Shown: piece after piece, positions 41,572 through 51,267 of the stretch
How positions within the stretch are numbered: the stretch's first letter is position 1
How the letters are laid out: the number at the start of each line of letters is the position of its first letter
Assembly: GCA_026636295.1 (NCBI GenBank)
Contig: CP089451.1
Location: forward strand, 124,001 to 188,000
Direction of reading: 5' to 3'
DNA: 64,000 nt
From: Medakamo hakoo
Taxonomy: Eukaryota > Chlorophyta > Trebouxiophyceae > Coccomyxaceae
Translations under genes and position numbers: made by a program
Notes under the pieces: model-generated
What the model saw: the letters and a program-made list of their open reading frames with translations, nothing else
The model's database searches: none
Told to the model about the DNA's origin: nothing

Positions 41572-43104
41572 ATGGCGACGACCCACCCCGCGGCCTGGCC
41601 GCAGAGCTGGTCAGAGGACAGCGACTCGGACTCCTGCTGCGGCAGCCAGGCCCGGCGCAGAGAAACGGCGGGCCGCGTGCTGGCGGCCCTGCTCGGCGGG
41701 CCGGCCGTCGCGGCCGCGGTCCAGGGCGCGCTCGGCCTGGAAGCCGCGCTGGAAAGGTGAGTGTTTTTTTTTCGGCTGCGCCCCCAAGGGCTGAGGCGTG
41801 GGCGTCCGTGCCCACGACTCGAACGAGCCGTGGGCAAGGAGTGGGGTGTGGAGGGCTGCGAGGGCCCGAAACCCGCAACGCTGCGACACTACGCCGCGTG
41901 TCGACTGACTCGCCGCGGGCGGGCGGGGGCGTGCGGTACGGGGCGCCGCCTCGCCCGCTCTCCCTCCCTGCCTTTCCACGCCTTGCAAAGCCCAGGCTCT
42001 CTGGCTTTGATTGGGCGTGAGTGCAGTGTGGAAGCGGGGCGCCCGCTGCCCGCCGCGGCCCCCGCTGCGCACGTTGACATAACGCGGTCACTCGGCGCGT
42101 GAGCGCACGGCGCGCGCTTTTGTCGCCGCACGCGCCGCGCCGGCGCCAGGCGTCCCCTGCGCCCTCCTTCAGGGCACGTGCCAGCCCTCTGGCCGACCAG
42201 GGATCCGGGTTTGGGCGGGCGTAAATCCCCCCACACACACCCCAACACGAAAAAAAAGGAGCCCGCGCGCGCGGCCGATGGGAGCCCCTGCGGACGCGGG
42301 GCCCGCCGAAAAACCTCACACCCCCCTCCCCTCACGCTTCCCTCCCCCCACCCGCTCTGTAGCACGCTCGGCTCCGCCGCCGCGCCCGTCGTCGCCGCGG
42401 CGATGGCCGCCGCTCGCGGCAAAGCCGACGCCGCCACGACCGCCGCGGGCAAAAAAAAGGGCGCGGACGCGCATGCGTGGGCGGACGTGCCGGGCACCGT
42501 GCCCGCGCGCCCGTCGCCGCGCACCGCGGCCGCCCCGCCGTCCATGCCCGCACCGCCGTCATCCGCGGCTGTCCAGGCCGCCCTGGTCGCCCTCGTCACG
42601 CTCGCCTGCGCCGCCTTCCTGGCGGACCGGGCCGCGCTCACAGGCTGGCCGGCGGGAGGCGCGGCCGCCGCGCACGTGGCGTGCACCGCGGCCGACGCCC
42701 TGGCAGTCGCCGCGCCGCTCGTCGCCGCCGCCGCCGGCCGCCGGTCGGCCTCTGCCTCGCCCTCCTCGTCGCCCAGGAGGTGGGCGGCGACGGCCGCACC
42801 GTCCTTCGCGCGCGCCGCCGCGGCAGGGTGGCTGGCCCTGGCGGGCGGGCGGTCGGGGCGGGCCGGGTCCCGCCCGCGCGCGCCGCCGCACCTGCTGGCC
42901 GCGCTGTTGGCCGGGACCGCGCCCGCGGGCGCCGCCGCCGTGCCCGCTGGCGCGGGCGCCCTGGTCGCCGCGCTCCTGTGGTGCGCTACGACGACGTCCG
43001 CGTCCGCCTGCGGCCTGGAAGCCGCGCTGGCCTCCCTGGCCGCGTCGGGCGCGGCGGCCCAGCTGCTCGCGACCGCGGTCGTCGCCTGGGCGGCCGGCGG
43101 GTGA
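41572..43104 (+). CDS. Multi-pass membrane protein, unknown
   Basis: I do not recognise the family. Exon 1 (41572-41756) and exon 2 (42363-43104) join in phase 2/1 to give 308 residues. The N-terminus is acidic and Ser-rich (SWSEDSDSDSCCGSQARRR), so it is not a signal peptide. A basic KKKGADAHAW patch follows exon 2's start. From about residue 145 hydrophobic helices alternate with short loops (VQAALVALVTLACAAFLAD; VACTAADALAVAAPLVAAA; LLAALLAGTAPAGAAAV; ALVAALLWCATTTSASAC; SGAAAQLLATAVVAWAAGG), about five passes. The intron is 606 nt and holds nothing recognised. The sequence is too Ala-rich for a safe family call. Confidence 0.65.
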
Positions 43105-43905
43105 CGACCTTACTTCTTCCCTTGCCGCGCGGCAAAAGCGAAGGCTCGACAAAGAAAACACTACGCATATATAACCTTAACCCAAAAAAGGGCGGGGCCG
43201 TGCCTGCGCGCACTCCCCCCTCCCCATGTGTTTCCTTTCCCTTTTTTCCCCCACCTCGAGGGCGAGGGCGGGATGGGTGGACGAGGCAAGAAGCTCTTTG
43301 TTTTTTGCTTCCCGCCGTCCCCCCACCCTCACTCTTTTTCCGCATCACCCAGAGTCGAAGAAGATCTCCGGAGGCCCGAGACTGTGCTGCTCGCCTCTGC
43401 TGCTGGGCCCGCGCCTCTTCCATCCGACTGCCCGCCGTTCCAGCCGGCCCCCGCCTGCGTGGGGGCTCTAGGCTTTCCCGGCTCCCAAACGTCCTTTCTC
43501 CATCTTTTTTTTGATATTTTCAAATTCTGCGTGTTCGTTAAGAGAGAGAGCATATACGTGCGGCGCTTGTGTGCGTTTTTGGCATGTTAAGACACGAAAA
43601 AAGAACCTACTTTTGACCGGAAAAGCAACAAACCATCCACTCTCTCCATCAACGGCCGAGCGCAACGGCCCAATTCACACTCGGCCGGCCCCTTTTTTCG
43701 GAGCGTGGCAGTCCCGACCCACCCACCCACCGCCCGCAGCCTTGAAGCTCTGACATTCCAGCAGTCAATCTGAATTGATTGGAGGGCGGTGGCTGCGCGC
43801 GTGAGGGCACTGAGAGTCTTTTTTGGAGCGGGCGCAAGAGAACGCGACCGCGCACCACCTCCATCCATCCACCCGCCCATTCATCCATCCATCCATTCAT
43901 CCGCA
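43105..43905. other. Intergenic between two membrane-protein genes
   Basis: About 800 bp, with lower GC than the rest and T-rich patches near 43500-43530. A small hairpin (CAATC, GATTG) lies near 43764-43782. CATC repeats cover about 43860-43895, directly before the next ATG. No gene was recognised. Confidence 0.45.
43860..43896 (+). repeat. CATC/CATT repeat in 5' leader
   Basis: Imperfect CATC and CATT tetramers run into the leader of the membrane-protein gene at 43906, ending about ten bases before its ATG. This gives a long unstructured pyrimidine-rich 5' leader. Confidence 0.75.
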
Positions 43906-44955
43906 ATGGCGTCCGCGGGTGTCGTCGCCGGCTCCATCCTCATCGTCACGACCTTCCTGCTGATCTCCATCGCCCTCTTCTTTCCACCTGTGACATCCCT
44001 CCTCCGCCTGCCGGTGTCCAAGCTCATTCGGACGACCAACGGCCGGGCGGGCGCGGCCGCGGGCGACCCGGCCTTCCCCCTCCGCCTGGCGGCGTTCTCG
44101 CTCCTGGACCCGGCCCACCCCGTCGCCCGGTCGTGCGACCCGTCTGGCCGCCCATCCCGCGCCGTCCTGGCCTGGCGCGTCCTGGGCGTGCTGCTCGCCG
44201 CCGCGTCGCTGACGGTGAATGGGGCCACGCCGCCCGGCTTCCGCGCGGGCGGCCCGCCCGCCTGGTTCTTGTGCTTCTTCACCAACTGGACGTTCATCCT
44301 GTTCTTGGGCACGAGCCTGTTGGGCACGTGTGTGTCGGGGCGGGCGGTGTGGAAAGACCGGAGGACGCGTGGAGAGGGCGGCGGCGCGGCCGCCGCGCCC
44401 GCCGTCGTGCCCGCCACCGCGCCCGCCGCCGCGCCCGCCTCCCACCCCGTTCGGTGGACGATCCCGTCCATGGCCCACGTCCTGGCCACGGCCTGCCTCG
44501 TGCCCACCACCCTGTTCATCACCATCTTCTACTGGGGCGCGCTCTTCCCGGCCATGCGGTCCAGGCGCGTCCTCGCAGACGCGGTCTTGAAGCATGGCGC
44601 GAGCGCGGGCTGGGCGCTTGCCGACGCCCTCCTCTCCCGCACGCCCGCCTGCTCCGCGCACTTTGCCGTCCTGGCCGCGTACGTCTTCACGTACGTCGTC
44701 TTCATGTGGGCGTACTCCGGCAGCACGGGCACGTGGATGTACGCCGTCCTGGACTGGCGGGAGGGGGCGCGCACGCTGGGCGTGTACGCGGCGCTGCCCG
44801 CGCTGCTGGCCCTGTGCGCCGTGCTGTGGTACGGCGTGGCCGCGGCGCGGGAGGCGGCCTGCGTGCGGCGGGGGTGCTGCGCGGCGGGCCGGCGCCCGAG
44901 GAGGAAGGAGGGCGCGGGGGCGGCGTCGGAGGGTGGTGGCGCGGGCGCTGTGTGA
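43906..44955 (+). CDS. Multi-pass membrane protein, Rolling stone-like
   Basis: A 349-residue protein with about seven hydrophobic segments and no intron. Segments include GSILIVTTFLLISIALFF at the N-terminus, VLAWRVLGVLLAAASLTV, FFTNWTFILFLGTSLLGT, HVLATACLVPTTLFITIFYW, FAVLAAYVFTYVVFMWAY and AALPALLALCAVLWYGVA. The aromatic helix FFTNWTF, the FYWG segment, and GTWMYAVLDWREG near the end match the general pattern of Rolling stone / FAR-17a/AIG1-like membrane proteins, some of which are lipid hydrolases. A loop of Ala/Pro repeats lies near residues 160-180. The C-terminal tail is Cys/Arg-rich. The family call is tentative. Its stop is 79 bp from the ZPR1 stop. Confidence 0.7.
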   Translation: MASAGVVAGSILIVTTFLLISIALFFPPVTSLLRLPVSKLIRTTNGRAGAAAGDPAFPLRLAAFSLLDPAHPVARSCDPSGRPSRAVLAWRVLGVLLAAASLTVNGATPPGFRAGGPPAWFLCFFTNWTFILFLGTSLLGTCVSGRAVWKDRRTRGEGGGAAAAPAVVPATAPAAAPASHPVRWTIPSMAHVLATACLVPTTLFITIFYWGALFPAMRSRRVLADAVLKHGASAGWALADALLSRTPACSAHFAVLAAYVFTYVVFMWAYSGSTGTWMYAVLDWREGARTLGVYAALPALLALCAVLWYGVAAAREAACVRRGCCAAGRRPRRKEGAGAASEGGGAGAV

Positions 44956-45034
44956 CAACGACGACACGGGGCGGGGGAGGAGAGCGCCGTTGAAAATGTC
45001 ACGTGCCTCTCACCGTCACCACACCGCCACACCG

Positions 45035-47033
45035 TCACCCCTCCCCTGCCTCCACCCCTTCTTCCTCGTCTTCCTCAATGCCGCCGCCCTCCGCCACTCC
45101 GCCGCCGGCCGCATTGGCTGCCGCATGCCTCCTCAGGTGGTCAATGCCAAACTCCTCGTCTTCTTCCTGGGAGCGGACGTAGTCGACGACCGTCAGCCCC
45201 GGGTCGTTGGCCGGGTCCGCCTCCTCGCCCGGCCCGCTGCCCGGCGGGCCCGAAATGAAGGAATTGGCCATGGGGTCCGTCATGACGAGCGTCCAGGGCC
45301 GGTCGCCGGCCGCGCACGCTTCCAGCCCCTCGTAAAACCGCTTCCACGTCAGGGAGGACGGGTCCAACCGTTCGGCGGCATCGCCCAGCTGGAAGGTCTG
45401 GGTCGACTGCAGCGAATCGCGCACGGCGAGCGCCAGGCCTTCCACCGTCGTGATCAGGCCGCCCAGCGAGCCTGTCGACACCTCCAGGTCCAGTTCGGGG
45501 ATGGACACGCGCGCCGTCTCCGCTTTGATGACGTCCCGCCGCAAGTCGGCCGGGCTGGTGACCGCCAGCTCCAGGCGGCGGCCCTTGGGCGGCACGCCGC
45601 CGCCGCCCTTCACCTCCGCGTTGCGGTACCCGCACGCGTCGCACGCGTCCGCCATGAGGATGACCTCCTTGAAGAAGGGGATGTGCGTGCGGTAGACGCG
45701 CGTGGTGGTCCCGCCCCCGCACGCCGCGCAGTGGCCCGGCAGCTCCATGACTTCTTCGGGCGGCGTGTACCGGGCCATGAGCGCTTCGGCGGCGGGCCCC
45801 TCCAGCCGGGCGAACGCGCGGTGGGCGGCCGCGGCGCCGAGCGGGGCGGCGCCGTGGTGCGGATCGTCCGGGTGGATCTCGGGAGCGTCGGCGGCCGCGT
45901 CGCCGTCGGCCTGGGTGCGTGGCGTGTGTGGGAGGGGGGAAAACCGAAAAGCCGGAAAGGGTGAGAGGTGGCGTGCGGGGTGGCAACCCCAGCCCTGCGC
46001 ACCGCGCACGCGCGCCGCTTTCCCTGCCCGCCCGCCCCCACCTCCCACCGCCATGAAAACCACTCACCATCGGCTTCAGCCCGCACGCCGCCGCTTGTTC
46101 GGGCGTGCGGTCGTAGTACTCCACGCGCACCAGCGGGTCGGACGGGCCGTCGGCTTCGACGCCAGAGTTGCCCGCCGGGTCGTCCAGGGTGAGCGTGAAC
46201 GCGGTCTCACCCCCTGCCGCGGCGTCCAGCCGCGCAAGGAACGCGTCGATCGCCGCCGCGGCTTCTGCGTTGGCCACCCGCCGCTCCGGCTGCAGCGCGC
46301 GCAGCTTGTCGCCCGCCTCTTTCAGCAGGCCTTCGACCGTCGTGATGCAGCCCTTTTGCGTGCCCGCCGGGATCTCGAATTCCAACTCTGGAATGGTCGC
46401 GGTCGCGGTGTCGGCTTTGACGACTTGGCGCGACAGGACGGCGGGGGAGGACGCGGGCACGGTCAGCGTGGTGCGCGTGCCGCGCTCGCCAAACGCGCCG
46501 GCAAAGGAGACCTCGTTGTTGCTGCATGTGTGGCCGGGAGCGCGTCCGTGAGGGGGAAGGCGAAACAAAACATGGATGGAAAAAGCAGGGCGGTCAGACA
46601 CGTTCCCTCCCCGCCGCCCCGCACACCCCGCCCAAAGACGCACCGGTTGCCGCAGTGCGGGCATTCAAAGGAGCAGACCATGACTTCCCGGAAGTGCGGG
46701 ATCTTGGTCATGAGCATGCGCGTCTCACCCTGTTGTGTCGGTTGTGAGTTGTTGGACGCACGACACCAGTAAGAAGGTTTGGGCCGGCGTGCAGGTGCCT
46801 AGCCGTCTCCCCATTTTCTTTCCGCCCAGCCACCAGGCACGCACATTTTTGAAGCATTCCATGCACAGGGACGGCAGCGTCAGTACCTCGCCGATCGTGC
46901 CCTCGATGACTTCCGTCTCCTGCGGTGCCTGGCCGCTCTGGGCGGCGTCGCCGCCTTCTTGAACGGCGGCATCGGCCGCGTCAGCCTCTCGCGCAGGCGC
47001 GGGAGGCGGCGCGGGCGGCGCGGCGGTGGACAT
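45035..47033 (-). CDS. ZPR1: Zinc finger protein ZPR1
   Basis: ZPR1 is a eukaryotic protein with two C4 fingers; it binds eEF1A and acts as its folding chaperone. Exons 47033-46845, 46729-46644, 46521-46068 and 45910-45035 join in phase to give 534 residues. Finger 1 is C57, C60, C86, C89 with the usual 25-residue gap (TRMLMTKIPHFREV between). Its A/B module follows (ATIPELEFEIPAG, ITTVEGLL). Finger 2 is C304, C307, C333, C336 (RVYRTHIPFFKEVILMADA), then GGGVPPKGRRLEL, VSIPELDLEVSTGSLGG and DRPWTLVMTDPMANSFI. The tail is acidic. It is the complete two-unit form, a few kilobases from the half unit fused to STR8. Confidence 0.95.
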
Positions 47034-47184
47034 GGTGGGGACTGGAGTCGAAGTGTAGGCGTCCCTTATATGCGCGCGTGCGGGTTTTGGGCGGTCTGCG
47101 TGGGCAGGCAGGGGTGGGCGCAGGCGCGGAAGCAATGCGGCTGTGCGTAAGAAGGCGTCGTTTTCCATCCTCTGTTCATCTTTT

Positions 47185-47189
47185 TTACA
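47185..47189 (-). terminator. TGTAA poly(A) signal of LHCII gene
   Basis: TGTAA followed by an A-run on the minus strand, about 40 bp past the LHCII stop. It matches the chlorophyte poly(A) signal. Confidence 0.7.
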
Positions 47190-47229
47190 TCTCTCGCCTC
47201 AAAACACACACACACACACATTTCCATAT

Positions 47230-48856
47230 TCACTGCGGCAGGAAGCGGGACGCGAACGCGAAGCCGTTGTTGGTGCCGGGCGCGGCCAGGTGGTCGTTCA
47301 GGTTGGCGATCGGGCCCTTGCCGGTGACGATGGCCTGTGGAATGGGGAGGTGGCGGCGTCTTGGTGAGCAAGGTGTGGGGCGGAGGGGGTTTTTCTTTTC
47401 TCGCAAGGTTGCGCCGTGAAAGGCCCGCGCGTCGCCCTCACCTGGACGAAGAAGCCCAGCATGGAGAACATGGCCAGGCGGCCGTTCTTGATCTCCTTGA
47501 CCTTCAGCGTCGCCAGCGTGTCCGGGTCGTCGGCCAGGCCCAGCGGGTCGAAGGGCCCGCCCGGGTACAGCTTGTCCAGGCCGGCTTCCACGCCGCCGCC
47601 CGCGCCGGCGTAACGCCAGGCCTCGACGGCGCCCATGAGGATGACCTGGATGGCGACGGTCACGATGATGTTCTTGGCGTTGATGAAGCCGGGGATGCCC
47701 AGGTACTGGATACCTGGATTATTGGGGAGAGGTGGGCGGGTGTGGCGTGGTGGAGGTGGGTAAGTTGATGTCGCGTGCACCTCTCCCCCAGGCGTGTCAT
47801 GTCGTCCGCGGCCATCGGGGCCGCACGCCGCCCGCCCTCCCGCCTCCCCCATCCCCTCCAAGCCTCCACGTACCCTTGTCCGAGAAGATCTCAGCGCCCG
47901 CGTTGAACCATTCCACGTGCTTGGTGCCGTCCAGCAGTTCCGGGACGACGCAGCCGAGCGCGCCCAGCATGGCCCACCGGGCGTGGATGACCTCGATCTC
48001 ACGGTAGCGGGCAAAGGTCGCCGGGTCGGCGGACAGGCCGGCCGTGTCCCAGCCGTAGTCGCCCGGGAACTCGCCGTTCAGGTAGGACGGCGGCGAGGTG
48101 AAGGGGCCCAGGAATTTCGGGCGGTCGGGGCCGTACCAGGAGATCGCGCCGCGGGAGGAGCCGCCGGACGGCTTGCGCGTGGCGGAGCGGGTGGCGCCCT
48201 TCTTGGCGGCGGCGACGACCAGCTGTGCGTGCGCGGGAGGCGGGAGGCGGGCGGGACGTGAGCTTTGTGAGGGCGGAGGAGGAGGGGATGGAGCCTCCAT
48301 CTTTGGGTTGGGTGAGGCCCGGGAAGCGCCCGGTCCCTCCTCCGGCCGGGAAACGACACCGATCCGGGCCACACGCCTGGCCTCGGCCTCCCGGCGGAGG
48401 CCGCCTCCTCAAGCCTGCGCCTGACCCGAGGGTGGCGGCAGGAAGGGCGCGCGCAGGCGCGGCGGGCGGCCGCAGGAAAGCAAGTGCAGGGCATTGCTGC
48501 GCGCAGGAGAGAGGGTCGGCCCTTTTTTGCAAGTGGGAACACACAGGCCGTCCGCGGGCCAGTGCGGCTGCCATTCGCCCGCCTCCCTCGCCCAGGGCAT
48601 CGAGCGGCGTATCCGCCTTGTCGGGGTGTGTACGTGAAGCGATGGTGCCGCCCACGCGGCCCAGGCGCGGAGGATCTTTCAACCCTTTTCGGGTCGTGGC
48701 TGTTTTTTCCGGCCTCGACCGCATTCGTTTTTGGTCGCCTGTGCACCCCTCCGCGGGCCGTCGCCGCGGCGACGCGCCGCCCTCACACTCCCCCACACGA
48801 GGGCGCAACACCCAGAAGAGCCTCACCTGGCCGCGGGAAGCAGCGATAGCCTGCAT
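47230..48856 (-). CDS. LHCB: Major light-harvesting chlorophyll a/b protein (LHCII)
   Basis: This is a nuclear-encoded thylakoid antenna protein of photosystem II. Exons 48856-48827, 48222-47874, 47713-47442 and 47334-47230 join in phase to give 251 residues. Exon 1 encodes only [10 protein letters not shown], and the transit peptide continues LVVAAAKKG. The mature part has the trimer motif [26 protein letters not shown], the first-helix chlorophyll ligand motif [19 protein letters not shown], helix C ([12 protein letters not shown]) and the third-helix motif [20 protein letters not shown]. It ends with AIVTGKGP and [14 protein letters not shown] marks a trimer-forming major LHCII. Its 5' end shares a leader with RbcS. 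The first intron is 604 nt. Confidence 0.96.
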
Positions 48857-49077
48857 GATGATGAGGAGTTGAGGTGGAGTGGGGGGGGGAGTGGAGGGTC
48901 GAGAAGGGCAGAGTGAGCGGGGGCGGGCGGCAGCGCCAACCTCTCCTGCCTGTCACCTGGAGGGCAACACAGGCGGACACGCACTGGGCCGCCTCCCCCT
49001 TCCCACCGCGCGCCCACAAGCAGCACCCGCACACCTGCATGACAGCAAAAAAAACAAGTCGCCACCACCGTCTTCCC
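48857..49077 (-). promoter_or_regulatory. Short LHCII promoter region
   Basis: Only 221 bp separate the stop of the upstream minus gene (49078) from the LHCII ATG. The LHCII promoter and 5' UTR must fit here or overlap that gene. The leader ends CTCATCATC before ATG, much as in RbcS. Confidence 0.45.
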
Positions 49078-50543
49078 TCACAAATCTTCGTCCTCGTCCG
49101 TCTCGTCCCCGCCCGCCCCAGGCTCCCGCGGCGGCCCGTCCGCTTCCTCGCCTTCAAAGCCTTCCATCTCACGCGCGCCGTACCGGCCGCCCTTGCCCCG
49201 CGGGTCGCCACCCAGCAGGGACGACCGGCCTTTGCCACGCCCGCCCGCGGGCACGTCCCCCAGGTCGGCCTGGAAAGCCGCGGGCGCCGCGGTCGCAGAG
49301 GGCGGGCCGTCGGCGCCGAGGTCGACCTCGCCGCCGTCGCGTCCGTCGTCGACGCCCGCCACGCGCGCTTCCGCCAGGTCGTCGTCCATGTACGGATACA
49401 CAAAATCGTTGGCCGTCTTGCCCTGTGGCAAGCCTGGCGGCGCGCCCGCTTCGGGGAAGGCGTCGCCCCGCTCGGCGGCCGCGGCCGGCCCCGCCCATGC
49501 GGCCAGGCGGGCTTGCTCCACCTCCCGGTCCACGTGCGGGCGGGTGGAGACTTCGCCAAAAGTGCGCGGGCCGTCGGTGATGAGGGCGCGCGAGCGCCCG
49601 GCGGCGCGCGGGCCGCCAACGCCGCCGCCGCCGCCCCTCCGGACCAGGCGCCGGAAAAAGCCGCGGCGCGCGCCCGTCGCGGCTTCGGCCGCCGCCGCGC
49701 CCGCGGCCGCGAGGTCGGGCGCGCTCGACGCCACGCCCGGCCACGCATCCCCGGCCGGCTGGCCGTCTTTGCCCAGGCCGTACGCGGCCGCCGTGGCGGC
49801 TTCGTCCATGAAAGCGCCCGCGTCGAGCGGCGCGAGGTCGCCCGCGAGCGTGGCCGCGCGCACGGCGGGCGACAGCGCGGTCGCGGGCAGGAGGCGGGCC
49901 GTCGCGGGCGTGTGGCGCCGGACGCGGGGCGACCCCCCGCACGCGTGGCAGCGCACCGTCCCCGCCAGGGGCGGGAACGTCACGGGGAGGACGGCCCGGC
50001 CCAGGAGCGCCTGGTGGATGTTCTCCCGGAACGCGTCCGCGGCGTCGGCGTTGTACGGCACGCCCGCCTCGTCCAGGGCCAGGTCGTGGTCAAAGTCCAG
50101 GTCGTAGGGCGAGGGCGGGCCGCAGTGCTGGCACCGGTACGTGTCCCGCGGCGCCCGGGTGACGAGGGAGAGGGAGCGCAGCGACGCGTCGCCCGGGCGC
50201 GCGCGCGCGGTCGCGGACCCGTCGCAGTGCGGGCAGGTCAGGCGGCCCGACCCCGCGCACGCGGCGCACGCGTCTGTGAACAGCTCGTCGTACGCGTCTT
50301 TGACGGTGGAGGCCAGGATGCCGACGGCGGTGGACTGGGGGGTGGAGGGTGGGTGGATGGAGGGGGATGGGTGGGTGGGTGGGTGGGTGGTGGGGTGCGT
50401 GCCTCGGCCAGCCGCCGGCAAAGCACAAACGGCCGCCCGCCGCGCCTGCGCCGCCATTCCACCCCCAACTGACTCACCACGGCAAAGACTCCCGTCACCA
50501 CCCACACGGCTAAAGGCGCCGTTTGTAGCCAGGAGGGCGGCAT
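49078..50543 (-). CDS. Membrane-anchored CxxC zinc-site protein, DnaJ zinc-finger-like
   Basis: Exons 50543-50478 and 50334-49078 join in phase 0 to give 440 residues. The N-terminus is short and hydrophobic (LAVWVVTGVFAV then STAVGILAS), probably one membrane anchor. It is followed by a DnaJ-type pair CAACAGSGRLTCPHCDGS. Further CxxC sites (CQHCG and CHACGG) complete a probable zinc-binding set in the first ~150 residues. The C-terminal half is Ala/Gly/Arg/Asp-rich and ends in an acidic tail (DETDEDEDL), with little defined fold. DnaJ-type zinc sites without a J domain are common in plastid thiol proteins; plastid location is inferred. No specific family name is offered. Confidence 0.72.
50366..50396 (+). 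repeat. GGGT repeat in intron, G-quadruplex capable
   Basis: Five or more GGGT units within the intron of the zinc-site protein gene. On the coding strand the tract is CCCA repeats, so it serves as pyrimidine-rich sequence before the acceptor. Confidence 0.7.
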
Positions 50544-51267
50544 GGTGGGTGGGTGGGCGGCGGCTTGTCTCTTTGGTGCGTCGCAAATGCGGCCGTCGCC
50601 GACGGAGAAAGGCGCGCGTGCGGTCTGTGGCGATTTCGCCTAGCGCGTGGATGCTCTAGCAGTCGAGTGCGAGGCCGTGGCCAGCCTGTGGGGTGGGTGG
50701 ACCTCTGTGGGAGTGCCTGCTTTGGGGCGCACGGGACTGGCGACGGGATGCGTCGCAGGAGTGATGATGAGAGTGCGAGCGGGTGTTAAGATGGCCAGGG
50801 GGCGAGTGGGTGCCCTGAGAGCCGAGGGGTCGTCGCGTTTGCAACAACCCTCACACCCCCCAGAAAGCACACGTCCCATCCATTCCCGATAAGAAGAAGA
50901 AGAAGAAACAGCCTGCCTGAAAAGGGAGCCCGGCAGAAAGAAAAAACTCGAGGTGGGGGCGGGCGGGGGAAAAGGGGGAGGGCGGGCGAGGTCGTGGTCG
51001 CGCACGCGCACCTCTCTTCCTTTCCTCCCCGCCCGCCCGCACAAACAGGGAGAAAGAAACACGGGGGGAAAGTTTCACATACACACAGTTTCCGAAAGAA
51101 AAGGGGAAGCCCAGGGTTGATCACGAGGGGGGAAAAGGCGCGCTATGGGGGGTGGCGCGCCGGATCAGTTTTTCAGTTCATGGGGGGGAGGGGAACAAAA
51201 CAAAGGAGTGGGGTGGGGGGTGGGGGGTTGGGCAAGGCAGGTGGGGTTGGTTGGTTGGCACGGCTTT
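50544..51267. other. Intergenic before GATA gene stop
   Basis: About 720 bp holding the promoter of the zinc-site gene and the 3' UTR of the GATA gene. It has a GAA repeat near 50892-50909 and many short G-runs. Open frames are short and of low complexity. No gene was recognised. Confidence 0.45.
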
